The notes under the pieces are model-generated. The model did no database searches and was not told the origin of the DNA. It saw nothing but the letters and a program-made list of their open reading frames with translations. Of a stretch of DNA of 64,000 nt, positions 47,806 through 57,311 are shown in pieces. The translations under genes and the position numbers were made by a program. Every line of letters begins with the position of its first letter. Positions within the stretch are counted from its first letter, which is position 1. The DNA is from Stenotrophomonas sp. WZN-1 (GTDB taxonomy: Bacteria; Pseudomonadota; Gammaproteobacteria; Xanthomonadales; Xanthomonadaceae), in NCBI RefSeq assembly GCF_002192255.1, contig NZ_CP021768.1, positions 2,560,001 to 2,624,000 of the forward strand. The letters run 5' to 3'.

Positions 47806-47877
47806 CTCCATGATGCCTGCGATACCACGCCCATGCCCTACGCCACTGCCCAGCCGCTGCATCCGCAAGGACCCCCG

Positions 47878-49089
47878 ATGAACCTGGTCCTGTATGGCAT
47901 GGATCGCGAACTGCTGCCCCGGCTGGCCGCCAAGCTGCCGCCGAGCACCGCCCTGCATTGGCAGGACAGCAACGCCCCCACCTCCGCGCAGGACCTGCAA
48001 CGCGGCCCGCAGAGCCTGGTGCTGCTCGACTTCCGGCCCGAGCATGCGGCCGCCTCGAGCGTGTTGGCACAGCAGCTGCAGCAGACCCAACCCGACCTGC
48101 CCCTGGTGGCGGTGGGCGCCACCAGCGCCGGCCAGGTCGAAGGCGTGGTGATCGCGCTGCGCGCCGGCCTGCGCGATGTACTGGACCTGGACAGTGACGA
48201 CGCAGGCATCGAGGCGGCCCTGCGGCGTGCGCTGTCCCCGCGCCCGGCAGCGGTTGCCCAGCACGCGCACAAGGCGCGCCTGATCGTGCTGCTGGGCGTG
48301 CGCGCCGGCGTCGGCACCAGCACCTTGGCCGCACATCTTTCGGTGCTGGCGCAGCAGACGCGTGCCCTGGCCCAGGGCGAAGCCCTGCAGCAGGACGGCC
48401 TGCTGATGGAGCTGGCGCAGCCCTCTGGTGACCTCGCGCTGTACCTCAATCTCGACAGCCGATTCCATTACGAAGACGCGCTGCGCAATGCCAGCCGCAT
48501 CGATGCCACCCTCGCCCGCACGGCCATGGCGCGCCATGACTCCGGACTGGTGCTGCTGGATCGTGCCAGTGGCGGCGATGCCGTTCCGCCCTCCGATCCT
48601 GGCGCGCTGCTGCAACGCCTGCGCGGCGTGTTTGCCAGCGTGCTGTGCGACGCCGGCGGCTGCCCGCTGCGGCAGCTTCCGCCCTTGTTGCTGGACCAGG
48701 CTGACGAGATCTGGCTGGTCACCGATGCCTCGATCGCCACGCTGGTCTCGCTGGACCAGGCGCTGAAGCACCTGGCGGGCCAGCGCGAACGCGAGAAGCG
48801 CCTGCAGCTGGTGATCAACCGCCACGATGACAGCAGCGGCATGAGCCCGGAACAGATCGCGCGCCGCTTCGAAGTACCGCTGCTGGCGACGCTGCCCGAA
48901 CGACCGCGCGTGCGCCTGGCCGCCAGCCAGGGCCACCTGCTGCTGCAGGATGCCCCGCGCGACCCCTATCTGCGTGCCCTCGCCCCGCTCGTGTCGCGCC
49001 TGGATCCGGCCGCCTGCCCGGTCCAGCCGCATGGCCTGCGGGAAAGACTCTCCCTTGCCCTGGGTGGATCGCAATGGAAGACAAGGTAA
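47878..49089 (+). CDS. tadZ: TadZ/CpaE-like polar localisation protein with degenerate Walker A
   Basis: A 403-residue protein with a receiver-like N-terminal domain (1-115) and a MinD/ParA-like C-terminal domain. The P-loop reads GVRAGVGTST (residues 140-149), where a nucleotide-binding Lys is expected at the Thr, so ATP hydrolysis is doubtful. TadZ proteins direct the pilus machine to a site in the cell and are often atypical here. ATG 47878 is preceded by AAGGA, which favours it over the ATG at 47833. The end overlaps tadA by 16 nt. Confidence 0.87.
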   Translation: MNLVLYGMDRELLPRLAAKLPPSTALHWQDSNAPTSAQDLQRGPQSLVLLDFRPEHAAASSVLAQQLQQTQPDLPLVAVGATSAGQVEGVVIALRAGLRDVLDLDSDDAGIEAALRRALSPRPAAVAQHAHKARLIVLLGVRAGVGTSTLAAHLSVLAQQTRALAQGEALQQDGLLMELAQPSGDLALYLNLDSRFHYEDALRNASRIDATLARTAMARHDSGLVLLDRASGGDAVPPSDPGALLQRLRGVFASVLCDAGGCPLRQLPPLLLDQADEIWLVTDASIATLVSLDQALKHLAGQREREKRLQLVINRHDDSSGMSPEQIARRFEVPLLATLPERPRVRLAASQGHLLLQDAPRDPYLRALAPLVSRLDPAACPVQPHGLRERLSLALGGSQWKTR

Positions 49090-50423
49090 CCCCGTTCCCG
49101 CATGCCGTTGCCCGCCCGGTGCTGCCCGAAACTCCCCCGGGCCACCTGCCGTTCGCGCAGACCGAGCAGTACCAGAAGGTGCTGTCGGCCGCGCATGAGC
49201 ATCTGCTCAACAGCATCGAGGACGAGCGCATCGACATCGATTCCTGGGCCCCTGACACCATCGCCCGCTGGGTGCAGGTGCAGACCGTGGGCTTCATCCA
49301 GGAATGGCGCATCCCGATCAACGAGGAAGAGATGCAGGTGGTCGCGGACGGGCTGGTCAAGGAGCTGACAGGTTTCGGCCCGCTCGACGACCTGCTCCAC
49401 GACCCCTCCATCGAAGACATCCTGATCAACGGCTTCAAGGACGTGCACGTTTCGCAGGGCGGCCAGCTCAGGCGCGCCACCCAGCGCTTCACCGATGACA
49501 CCCACCTGCTGCGCATCCTGCGCCGCATCCTCGCGCCGCTCGGCCGCCGACTGGATGATTCCAACCCGATGGTCGACGCGCGCCTGCCCAACGGCGGCCG
49601 CCTCAACGCGATCATCTCGCCGCTGGCGGTGGACGGACCGATGGTGTCCATCCGCAAGTTCCGCAAGGATCCGTTCACCCCCGACGAACTGCTCGCCAAG
49701 GGCACCTTCGATGCGCCGATGCAGGCACTGCTGAAAGCGATGGTGCTGGGCCGCTGCAACATCCTGGTTTCCGGCGGCACCAGCTCGGGCAAGACCTCGC
49801 TGCTCAATGCCCTGGCCAGCTACGTGCCGGCCAACGAGCGCGTCATCACCGTGGAAGACACCGCCGAGCTTTCGCTGAACCATCCGCACGTGGTGCGCCT
49901 GGAGAGCCGCATCGGCGGCGCCGAGGGCCAGGGTGCGGTCAGCATCCGCGATCTGGTGCGCAACAGCCTGCGCATGCGCCCGGACCGCATCGTGGTCGGC
50001 GAAGTGCGTGGCGCTGAGGTGCTGGAAATGCTGCAGGCGATGAACACCGGCCATGACGGATCGATGGCCACCATCCACGCCAATACACCTCGCGATTGCC
50101 TGTACCGCATCGAGATGCTGGCCGGCTTTGCAGGCTTCCAGGGCAGCGAGGACAGCCTGCGGCGGCAGATCGCCAGCGCCATCGATTTCATCGTGCAGAT
50201 TTCGCGGCTGGGCAGCGGACGTCGGGTACTGGTCTCGATCACCGAGATCACCGGGGTCAGCGACAACCTGATCACCACCCAGGAGATGTTCCGGCACGAG
50301 GTGCAGATCGACGGTACCGGCCGCGAGACCGACCGCTGGATCGGCCTGGGCTTCCATCCGCATTCGCACAAACTGGAGCCGTTCCGCCAACAGCTGCGCG
50401 AATCACTCTACGGGGACTTCTGA
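49074..50423 (+). CDS. tadA: Secretion ATPase TadA/CpaF
   Basis: A 449-residue hexameric ATPase of the type II/IV secretion family. Walker A is GGTSSGKT (234-241), the Asp box is VEDTAELSL, and Walker B with the following region is MRPDRIVVGEVRGAE, with His box GHDGSMATIHAN. The N-terminal 100 residues form the usual CpaF helical cap. It powers pilus extension, and in Tad systems also retraction. It overlaps tadZ at its start and is followed within 2 nt by tadB. Confidence 0.95.
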   Translation: MEDKVTPFPHAVARPVLPETPPGHLPFAQTEQYQKVLSAAHEHLLNSIEDERIDIDSWAPDTIARWVQVQTVGFIQEWRIPINEEEMQVVADGLVKELTGFGPLDDLLHDPSIEDILINGFKDVHVSQGGQLRRATQRFTDDTHLLRILRRILAPLGRRLDDSNPMVDARLPNGGRLNAIISPLAVDGPMVSIRKFRKDPFTPDELLAKGTFDAPMQALLKAMVLGRCNILVSGGTSSGKTSLLNALASYVPANERVITVEDTAELSLNHPHVVRLESRIGGAEGQGAVSIRDLVRNSLRMRPDRIVVGEVRGAEVLEMLQAMNTGHDGSMATIHANTPRDCLYRIEMLAGFAGFQGSEDSLRRQIASAIDFIVQISRLGSGRRVLVSITEITGVSDNLITTQEMFRHEVQIDGTGRETDRWIGLGFHPHSHKLEPFRQQLRESLYGDF

Positions 50424-50425
50424 GC

Positions 50426-51382
50426 ATGAGCACCGGCCTGCTGCTGGGCGTGTTGAGCATCATCTCGGTGCTGCTGGCGCTGGCCGTCTGGCTGTGGGGC
50501 ACCGCCAGCAGCCGCGAGCAGCGCCAGGCCTCGTTGCAGCATGCCGAGCAGCAGCTGGCGCGCGGCAACGCCGCCGGTGCGGTTCCGGCCGGGCCCTCCG
50601 TTGCCGCGGCCAACGATTCCTCCCGCCCCGCCAGCGGTGGGAACCGTGTACTGCCCTGGGACGGCGTGCTGCAGCGCGCCGGCCTGCAGCCGGGCTGGAA
50701 GTTGCCACTGATGCTGTTGGTGCCCGGCGTTGCGCTTGCGGTCGTCGCGGCGATTCGGCTGGGCACGGCCTGGATGTTCCCGCTGACCCTGGTGCTGTAC
50801 CTGCTGGGCTGCTGGCTGTGGGTGATGCGCCGGATCACCAGGCTGCGTGCGCAGCTGCTGCACCAGATGCCGGACTTCCTCGACAACCTGGTCCGCCTCA
50901 CCGCGCTGGGCAACAGCCTGCAGGCCGCGTTCCAGGTCGCTTCGATGCAGACCAGCGCCCCGCTGCGTGGCCTGCTCGACACCACGGTGCGCTATGCGCG
51001 CAGCGGCATGGACCTGGATCGCGCGTTGAGCCTGGCCGCGCAGCCGTATCGCATGGACGTGCTGAAGGTACTGGCGGTGGTGATCGGGGTGAGCGTGCGC
51101 ATCGGCGGCCGCGCCGACCAGATCCTGCAGCGCATGGGCGACTTCATGCGTGACCTGGAGCAGGCCCAGCAGGAGCTGGCGGCCACCACCTCGGAAACGC
51201 GCATGTCGGCCTGGGTGCTGGGGCTGCTGCCACCGGCCAGTGCGGTGCTGATGGCGATCTCCAGCCCGGCGTTCTTCCAGCCGGTGCTGCATGACCCGCT
51301 CGGCCACAGGATCCTGCTGATCGCACTGGGCCTGGAACTGCTCGGAGCGTTCCTGCTGTACCGCCTGGCCAAGTCTCTATGA
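50426..51382 (+). CDS. tadB: Tad inner-membrane platform protein TadB
   Basis: A 318-residue GspF-type membrane protein. An N-terminal helix (6-26) is followed by two central helices (about 93-130) and the T2SSF domain (LLHQMPDFLDNLVRLTALGNSLQAAFQ ... QILQRMGDFMRDLEQAQQEL), with two closing helices. It forms the platform with TadC on which TadA acts. The start is two bases after the tadA stop. Confidence 0.92.
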   Translation: MSTGLLLGVLSIISVLLALAVWLWGTASSREQRQASLQHAEQQLARGNAAGAVPAGPSVAAANDSSRPASGGNRVLPWDGVLQRAGLQPGWKLPLMLLVPGVALAVVAAIRLGTAWMFPLTLVLYLLGCWLWVMRRITRLRAQLLHQMPDFLDNLVRLTALGNSLQAAFQVASMQTSAPLRGLLDTTVRYARSGMDLDRALSLAAQPYRMDVLKVLAVVIGVSVRIGGRADQILQRMGDFMRDLEQAQQELAATTSETRMSAWVLGLLPPASAVLMAISSPAFFQPVLHDPLGHRILLIALGLELLGAFLLYRLAKSL

Positions 51383-51410
51383 CCGCCCGCAGCCGCCACG
51401 GAGGCGCCCG

Positions 51411-52346
51411 ATGAGTGCCAATGCCTGGTTCGCACTCTCACTGCTGGTGTTGGCGGCCGGTGTCGCCCTGCTCGGCATTGCCGGCTGGGTGCGCAGCCAT
51501 CGCGAGCACCGCACCTCGGCCACGCTGAAGACCGCCCTGCAACCGCGTGACGAAACCCGTGACAGCGAGGCCACCCGCCGCGACTCGCTGGGCTGGCTGG
51601 AGCGCTTCGGCCGCTCCCTCAGTGGTGGCCGCCTGGAGGCTGCGCTGCTGGCCAACGAGGACAAGCTGCTGCTGGACCTGGCCGGCTGGAATACCCGCCG
51701 GGGCACCGCCATCTACCTGGGCCTGCGCCTGCTGCTTGCGCTGCTGGTGCTGGCCCTGGCGCTGGCGTTCAGCAGCGCGCACGGGCTGGCCAAGGTGATG
51801 GTGGTGATCGGTGCATTGGCAGCCGGGCTGCTGCTACCCAAGTTCGTGCTGTCGTCGTGGGTCAAGCGCCGCCGCCGCGCGGTCGAGAACGAGCTGCCCC
51901 TGCTGATCGACCTGCTGCGCCTGCTGCAGGGCGTGGGCTTCAGCATGGACCAGAGCCTGCAGACGCTGGGCGACAAGCTGCGCGATGCGCTTCCGGTACT
52001 GGGCGGCGAACTGCAGGAGGCGAACGTGGCCTACACCCACGGCCGCACCCGCGCGCAGTCACTGCGGCGATTGAGCGAGGTCTACGCCGACGACGACCTG
52101 ACCAGCCTGATGCAGCTGATCCTGCAGGTGCATGCACATGGTGGCGCGGTGCAGGAACCGCTGCGCCAGTTCAGCATCCGCCTGCGCGAACAGCGCCGCA
52201 ACACGTTGAAGGAAAAGGTCGGCAAGCTCTCGGTGAAGATGACCGTGGTGATGATGCTGACCCTGTTGCCGGCACTGATGCTGGTGCTTGCCGGTCCAGC
52301 GCTCGTCGCGCTGGCCACCACCATGTCCAAGATGGGATCCCCATGA
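51411..52346 (+). CDS. tadC: Tad inner-membrane platform protein TadC
   Basis: A 311-residue partner of TadB with the same topology: N-terminal helix (LSLLVLAAGVALLGIAGWV), a central helical pair (LGLRLLLALLVLALALAF ... VMVVIGALAAGLLLPKFVL) and a T2SSF domain (ENELPLLIDLLRLLQGVGFSMDQSL). The terminal helix is rich in Leu/Met. The stop overlaps the tadD start by ATGA. Confidence 0.92.
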   Translation: MSANAWFALSLLVLAAGVALLGIAGWVRSHREHRTSATLKTALQPRDETRDSEATRRDSLGWLERFGRSLSGGRLEAALLANEDKLLLDLAGWNTRRGTAIYLGLRLLLALLVLALALAFSSAHGLAKVMVVIGALAAGLLLPKFVLSSWVKRRRRAVENELPLLIDLLRLLQGVGFSMDQSLQTLGDKLRDALPVLGGELQEANVAYTHGRTRAQSLRRLSEVYADDDLTSLMQLILQVHAHGGAVQEPLRQFSIRLREQRRNTLKEKVGKLSVKMTVVMMLTLLPALMLVLAGPALVALATTMSKMGSP

Positions 52347-53236
52347 TGCCAGCCCTGCGCTCCTCCTGCCTGCTGCTTGCCGTCGCCCTCGCCGCCCTGG
52401 CCAGTGGCTGCGCCTCGACCACGCCGAAGTACGTGCGGGCCCCCAGCCTTGCGCCGCCGGAACCCGATCCGCAGGACAGCCGCAACGCCTATCTGGAACT
52501 GATCGAACGCATGCAGCAGCAGGGTGCCTGGTATGCCTCGCTGGCCCACGTGGAGGCCTTCCGCCAACGCTATGGTGATCGCCCCGCCCTGCGCCTGCTG
52601 CAGGCCGATGCACTGCGCGAGACCGGCCAGACCGACGCGGCCGTCGCGCTGTATCGCGAGCTGTCCAGCGGGCCGCAGGCCGCCGCTGCCGCCCATGGCA
52701 TGGGGCTGATCGCTGCACGACGCGACGACGATGCCGGCAGCGAACAGGCGCTGGCGCGCGCCACGCAGTTGCAGCCCTTGAACACCGACTACCTGGGCGA
52801 CCTGGGCTATGCGCGGCTGCGCGCCGGCCAGTTCGACCAGGCGCGCGAGCCGCTGGCCAAGGCCCTGGAACTTTCGCCAGGCAACGCCAAGGCCACGGCC
52901 AATCTCGCACTGTGGGCGGTACTGCGCGGCGACCAGGCCACGGCAGAGCGCCTGTCGGAACAGGCCAACCTCAACGAGGAAACGCGCCGCAGCATCCAAC
53001 AGCAGGCCCAGCAGATCCGCACGCGCCTGCAGCAGCGGCAGGCCGCGGCGACCGTCAGCGCCCCTGCGCCTGCGCTCACGGCCAGCAGCGAACGCGGCGC
53101 CCGTGCATCGGGCAGCACACGGCTGGCAGCCGAACCACGCCGCGAAGCACGTGACGAGCGCGATCCGCAGCGCCTGCCACCGTCGATGCTGGAACGCTTC
53201 AGCACCACCGAACACCCGACTGGAAGCACACCATGA
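52343..53236 (+). CDS. tadD: TPR lipoprotein TadD
   Basis: A 297-residue protein with signal peptide and lipobox (LAALASGCAST, Cys at about 23), then several TPR units (RPALRLLQADALRETGQTDAAVALYREL; LGDLGYARLRAGQFDQAREPLAKALELSPGN) up to about residue 215. A charged, disordered tail follows. TadD is an outer-membrane pilotin-like factor for the RcpA secretin. It is coupled to its neighbours by overlapping start/stop codons on both sides. Confidence 0.9.
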   Translation: MMPALRSSCLLLAVALAALASGCASTTPKYVRAPSLAPPEPDPQDSRNAYLELIERMQQQGAWYASLAHVEAFRQRYGDRPALRLLQADALRETGQTDAAVALYRELSSGPQAAAAAHGMGLIAARRDDDAGSEQALARATQLQPLNTDYLGDLGYARLRAGQFDQAREPLAKALELSPGNAKATANLALWAVLRGDQATAERLSEQANLNEETRRSIQQQAQQIRTRLQQRQAAATVSAPAPALTASSERGARASGSTRLAAEPRREARDERDPQRLPPSMLERFSTTEHPTGSTP

Positions 53237-53694
53237 CTGCGATGCGACTGACCCGACGCCTGTTGCCCGTGCTGTCCTGCCTGCTTGTTGCCGGTGCCGT
53301 GCAGGCACAGCAGCAGCCATTGACCGGACAGATGCTCGGTGGCCCCTCGCCGTCGGCACCGTCCGCAGCGCCGATGCAGGCCGAGCCGCTTCCCACCGTG
53401 GAGCTGGCCTCACCCGCCGCATCCACGGACGTGGCTGCGGCGCCACCGGCAATCCCCGCAACCGACGTCGCACCGCCGGCAGCGCCGCGCGCGCGCCTGC
53501 AGAGCGGCGAGGCCACCCGCAACCTGTTCCGCCTGCAGGCGTCCGGGCAAAAGGCCGGCCAACGCCTGCCGATCCTGGGCGACCAGGCCACGCTGAGCTA
53601 TGCGCGTTACCTGAAGAGCTTTGAACACGAGATCCCGGACTTCTTTGAGACCGATGTTGCGCGGTCCAAGGACGCTTCCTCCTCCGGACGCTGA
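53233..53694 (+). CDS. Exported DUF3613-like protein of the Tad locus
   Basis: A 153-residue protein with a signal peptide (to about residue 25, GAVQAQ), an Ala/Pro-rich disordered middle, and a conserved C-terminal block GEATRNLFRLQASGQKAG...GDQATLSYARYLKSFEHEIPDFF. This block is what I recall for the DUF3613 family, which is typically encoded in Tad loci of beta- and gammaproteobacteria. Its function is unknown. It probably acts in the periplasm in pilus assembly. It overlaps tadD by ATGA. Confidence 0.8.
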   Translation: MTAMRLTRRLLPVLSCLLVAGAVQAQQQPLTGQMLGGPSPSAPSAAPMQAEPLPTVELASPAASTDVAAAPPAIPATDVAPPAAPRARLQSGEATRNLFRLQASGQKAGQRLPILGDQATLSYARYLKSFEHEIPDFFETDVARSKDASSSGR

Positions 53695-53702
53695 GGTCGG
53701 CC

Positions 53703-55853
53703 ATGAAACGCCCACGCCAGTTCAGTTTCAGTCGCCCACGTGGCGGCATGTCGGTCACGATGATGCTGGTCATGCTGGCGCTGCTGGCCATGCTGGGCCT
53801 GATCGAAATCGGCTACCTGTTCTGGGCCAAGCGTGATGCGCAGAAGGTGGCCGACCTGGCCGCGCTGGCCGGCGCGCAGCGGCTGGAACTATGCAGTGCA
53901 GACAACAGCGACAACAGCGCAGCCCGGCAAAGCGCGCTGGCCCAGAACAGGTTCGCGGGCACCCTGCAGGTCCGCTGCGGCAACTGGAGTGCCAGCCGCG
54001 GTACCAGCAACCGTTTCGTCACCAGCGTTGATGCCAGCAACCCGCGCAATGCCGTGCAGGTGATCGCCGAGCGCAGCGTGCTGCCCTTCTTCGGCCAGAA
54101 CACCAGCCTGCCGACCGTCAGCGTGCAGGCGGTAGCCCGCCGCTCGGAGCCCACGGCGGTATTCGCGGTGGGCTCGCAGCTGCTGCGCACCAACGGCGAC
54201 TCGGTGCTGCTGTCGACGCTGCGCCTGGTCGGCCTGGATGTCACCAACGCAACCGTGCTTTCCTATGACGGCCTGGCGCAGGCCAACGTCACGCCATCCG
54301 GCCTGCTGAAGGCACTCAACATCCCGGTGAGCGCCAACCTCAGCGTGGCCGACTTCAACCGCCTGCTGTCGGTCAACAAGATCTCGCTGGCGCAGCTGGT
54401 CGATGCCACCGCCACCGTCGTCGGCCGTGACTCGACGGTGGGCGCGCAGCTGCGCGCCCTGTCCGACCTGGTCGCCACCCAGCTGGACATCAACAAGCTC
54501 AACATCGTGCTCGGCAGCCAGGCCGGCGGCGGTGGCCTGTTCGCGGAAGTTGTCTCACCCGACGGCACCGTCGGCAGCGCGCTGGAATCGAAGATCAACG
54601 TGCTCAACCTGATCAACACCGCCATCTCCATCGCCAACGATGGCAACGGCGTGACGATCAAGGGGCTGGACCTGCTGGGCATCAACATCCAGGGCGGCGT
54701 GGTCGAACCACCGTCGATCGCCATCGGCGGGGTCGGCACCCGTGCCTACAATGCGCAGGTGCGGTTGATGGTGGACGTGGACAGCAACAACCTGTTCGCG
54801 CTGGGGCCGCTGCTGAACCTGCTCGGCACGCGCCTGCACCTGCCGTTGCACGTCGATGTGGCCAACGGCATGGGCACGCTGACCGGCATCCAGTGCGGCG
54901 GCAGTCCCCCCAAGGCCACCATCCAGGTCGATTCATCGGTACTGCGTGCCTGCGTCGGCAATGTCGACCCCGCACAGCGCTTCTCCAAGGCCAATGTCTG
55001 CGACGCCACGCTGCAGAACGAGCAGCTGTTGAAGCTGCTGGGCCAGCCGCTGATCAACGACAGGATCACCCTGCCCGCCCTGACCAGCTCGCAGAACCTG
55101 ACCCTGGCCGCCGGCGAGACCGCCTCGACCCGTATCAATCCGCTCGCGATCGGTGACGCGGTGTCGAGCCTGGTCAACGAACTGCTGCGGGTGCTGTCGG
55201 GCATGCTCAGCTCGCCCAAGCAGGGCATGAGCGCCAACGACACCGCCAAGGCGCTGGCCGACCGCTACCTGCAGGCGGCCTTTCCCACTGGCGGGCGCTA
55301 CAACGTCGACCAGGTCATCCCGCTGCTGCGCGATGGTGACCCCGCACGCAATCTCGCGCCGCTGGGCAACTGGACGGTGAAAAATGGCGTCCCCAAGCCT
55401 TGCCTGCTGGGCCTGACCACCTGCTGGAAAGATGGTTCGGTGTGGACCGGTTACAGGACGACCGTCACCGGCCAGGGCCTGGGCCTGCTCGATGGCCTGC
55501 TCGGTTCGCTGGTCGGCGGCCTGCTGATCAACCGCTGCGACAGCCTGCTCGGTAACCTGATCGACTACAACGGCTGCGTGCGCAACAACCTGGCGTCGTA
55601 CATCCAGACCGCGCCGGCGGGTTTCCTCGATGATGCCGGTGGCAGCGGCGTTGCCAACCCCGACGGCAGCGTCAGCTGCAGCGGCCTGCTGTGCACGCTG
55701 CTGAAGCCGATCCTGGCCGCACTGCGGCCGGTGCTCAACAGTGTCGGCACCCTGCTGACCAACCTGCTGGCCAGCGTGCTGGGCCTGGAACTGGGCCGGA
55801 CCGACGTCAACGTGCAGTCGATCCAGTGCAGCGCCGCACAGCTGGTCTATTGA
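53703..55853 (+). CDS. tadG: TadG-like protein with very large periplasmic domain
   Basis: A 716-residue protein with a single N-terminal hydrophobic helix in TadG style (RGGMSVTMMLVMLALLAMLGLIEIGYLF, then AQKVADLAALAGAQRL) and a long secreted region. Later parts have a repeated Leu/Asn/Val pattern (NLINTAISIANDGNGVTI, LLNLLGTRLHLPLHVDVANG), paired Cys residues and a closing LLGSLVGGLL. It resembles TadG-type proteins that anchor pili in the envelope. Its length exceeds that of most TadG proteins I know. It is last of the continuous tad gene run. Confidence 0.85.
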   Translation: MKRPRQFSFSRPRGGMSVTMMLVMLALLAMLGLIEIGYLFWAKRDAQKVADLAALAGAQRLELCSADNSDNSAARQSALAQNRFAGTLQVRCGNWSASRGTSNRFVTSVDASNPRNAVQVIAERSVLPFFGQNTSLPTVSVQAVARRSEPTAVFAVGSQLLRTNGDSVLLSTLRLVGLDVTNATVLSYDGLAQANVTPSGLLKALNIPVSANLSVADFNRLLSVNKISLAQLVDATATVVGRDSTVGAQLRALSDLVATQLDINKLNIVLGSQAGGGGLFAEVVSPDGTVGSALESKINVLNLINTAISIANDGNGVTIKGLDLLGINIQGGVVEPPSIAIGGVGTRAYNAQVRLMVDVDSNNLFALGPLLNLLGTRLHLPLHVDVANGMGTLTGIQCGGSPPKATIQVDSSVLRACVGNVDPAQRFSKANVCDATLQNEQLLKLLGQPLINDRITLPALTSSQNLTLAAGETASTRINPLAIGDAVSSLVNELLRVLSGMLSSPKQGMSANDTAKALADRYLQAAFPTGGRYNVDQVIPLLRDGDPARNLAPLGNWTVKNGVPKPCLLGLTTCWKDGSVWTGYRTTVTGQGLGLLDGLLGSLVGGLLINRCDSLLGNLIDYNGCVRNNLASYIQTAPAGFLDDAGGSGVANPDGSVSCSGLLCTLLKPILAALRPVLNSVGTLLTNLLASVLGLELGRTDVNVQSIQCSAAQLVY

Positions 55854-55958
55854 AATCAGGCCGTGACGGGCGCCCTTGGCGACGCCCGCGCCCATGCTAG
55901 ACTCCCGGCGGGGAACCACCTTCATCTCAACCCACACTCATCCGTGGATGGTCTAGAC

Positions 55959-56663
55959 ATGCGAGAAACTTCAGGGGGCGCGGTCTTCGCCCGGCACGCG
56001 CGCAGCGCGGCAGTGCTGGCCGTGGCCATGATGCTGGTGGCACCGGCGGCGATGGCCGCACGTGGCGACCGTGAGCCTGCAGCCGAACCGGTGCGCAGCG
56101 CGCCGGTGGTGCGCAACACCGTGGACGAGCTCAAGCAGTTGATGGATTCGCGCCAGCTGACCGAGCTGCGCACCACCTACAACGGCAACTACGGTGCCAG
56201 CCTGCTGTTCAATGCCAACACCCTGACCTACTACGTCGCCCTGTTCCAGGAGAAGAACTTCTGGCGGGTGATCAAGACCGACGCGGTGGACAACGCCGAA
56301 CGTGTCTACCGCACCTTCGCGCAGCAGTCCGAGCAGCTGGCCCAGGTCTACATCGACACCACCCGCCTGGAAGCCGGCAAGCGCTACACCGAGCGCCTGG
56401 TGGCCTACAACGAGGAACGCCTGCGCACCCTGCAGCAGGAAATGGAACAGCAGCAGGCGCAGTCGGCGCAGGTCAGCGCCGCCCTGCAGCAGGCCCAGCA
56501 GCAGGCCGTGAGCCTCAGCACCGATGTGCAGAGCACCAACAGCCAGCTGGATGCCCTGCAGCGCCGCATCCAGATCCTGCAGGCCGAACAGGGCAACCCG
56601 GAGTTGAGCCTGCCCAAACCGGACAGCGTGCCCGCACCGGCCGCCGCCAGCGACGGTCGCTGA
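55959..56663 (+). CDS. Exported DUF2968-like protein
   Basis: A 234-residue protein with an N-terminal signal peptide (hydrophobic SAAVLAVAMMLVAPAAMAA, cut near residue 34). A globular region follows (DELKQLMDSRQLTELRTTYNGNYGASLLFN ... YYVALFQEKNFWRVIKTD), then a coiled coil rich in Gln (LQQEMEQQQAQSAQVSAALQQAQQQ). The pattern fits the DUF2968 family, whose function is unknown. It is separated from tadG by about 100 bp with its own promoter-like TAGACT, so it may be expressed independently. Confidence 0.78.
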   Translation: MRETSGGAVFARHARSAAVLAVAMMLVAPAAMAARGDREPAAEPVRSAPVVRNTVDELKQLMDSRQLTELRTTYNGNYGASLLFNANTLTYYVALFQEKNFWRVIKTDAVDNAERVYRTFAQQSEQLAQVYIDTTRLEAGKRYTERLVAYNEERLRTLQQEMEQQQAQSAQVSAALQQAQQQAVSLSTDVQSTNSQLDALQRRIQILQAEQGNPELSLPKPDSVPAPAAASDGR

Positions 56664-56688
56664 GAGCTGCCCTTACGCTACTTCACGC

Positions 56689-56710
56689 AACGGCGCCCCA
56701 GGGCGCCGTT
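56689..56710 (+). terminator. Intrinsic terminator
   Basis: AACGGCGCCC (56689-56698), a short CA, and GGGCGCCGTT (56701-56710), followed by GTCGTTTT. This is a strong stem with a modest T-tract, ending the DUF2968 gene and possibly also serving the convergent gene at 56739. Confidence 0.75.
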
Positions 56711-56738
56711 GTCGTTTTCGGCACTTCAGCACCCCACG

Positions 56739-57125
56739 TCACTGGCAGGCGCCATGGACCGCATCATCCAGCTGCCGGCGCTGCACGAAATCCAGCCGCC
56801 GACGCTTGAGCAACTCCCGCTCGCGTTGGCGGCGCGCACGTTCGCAGGCCACCGCATCCGTGCTGATCGTGATCAACGCGCCCTGCGCCCGGGCGGCACG
56901 CCGCGGGCGACGCGACGGCTTCGGTTGCGTGACTGCGGGAACCACCGGACCGCGGGACAATGACTGCTCCGCCGGGACCTCCCAGCGCCACGCCGCACGG
57001 CCCTGGCAGGGCGTCTGCTGGTAGACCGGATGCGGTCCATCCACGCATTTGTAGACGTTGGTCTGCGCCGGCGCGGCTATCGGCAACAGCAGGCACACCA
57101 TCAGGGACCATCGCGTGGCGGGCAT
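56739..57125 (-). CDS. Exported DUF4124-like protein
   Basis: A 128-residue protein from ATG 57125 ([15 protein letters not shown], signal peptide cut near APAQ), or 138 from ATG 57155. The mature N-terminus [20 protein letters not shown] is the short Cys-containing DUF4124 motif, in which VYKC...G...Y...PC recurs. The C-terminal half is basic with RRxR runs and two further cysteines less certain in role. It is a periplasmic protein of unknown function. Confidence 0.72.
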   Translation of the reverse strand: MPATRWSLMVCLLLPIAAPAQTNVYKCVDGPHPVYQQTPCQGRAAWRWEVPAEQSLSRGPVVPAVTQPKPSRRPRRAARAQGALITISTDAVACERARRQRERELLKRRRLDFVQRRQLDDAVHGACQ

Positions 57126-57311
57126 CCGGGCATTCCACAGGCAGGCTGCGGACATCCTCAGCGTGCGACTCCGGTCCCGCCAGAGCGATATGCGTCACAT
57201 CCTTTGCAATCCAGCACAGCGGTGCAAGTCCGTCGCCCGCACCTGCGCTGTACTGCCGGAGGCACCGGCAGCCTGCCGATGCCTTCCCTCCCTTCCGCCA
57301 AGGAACCTGCA

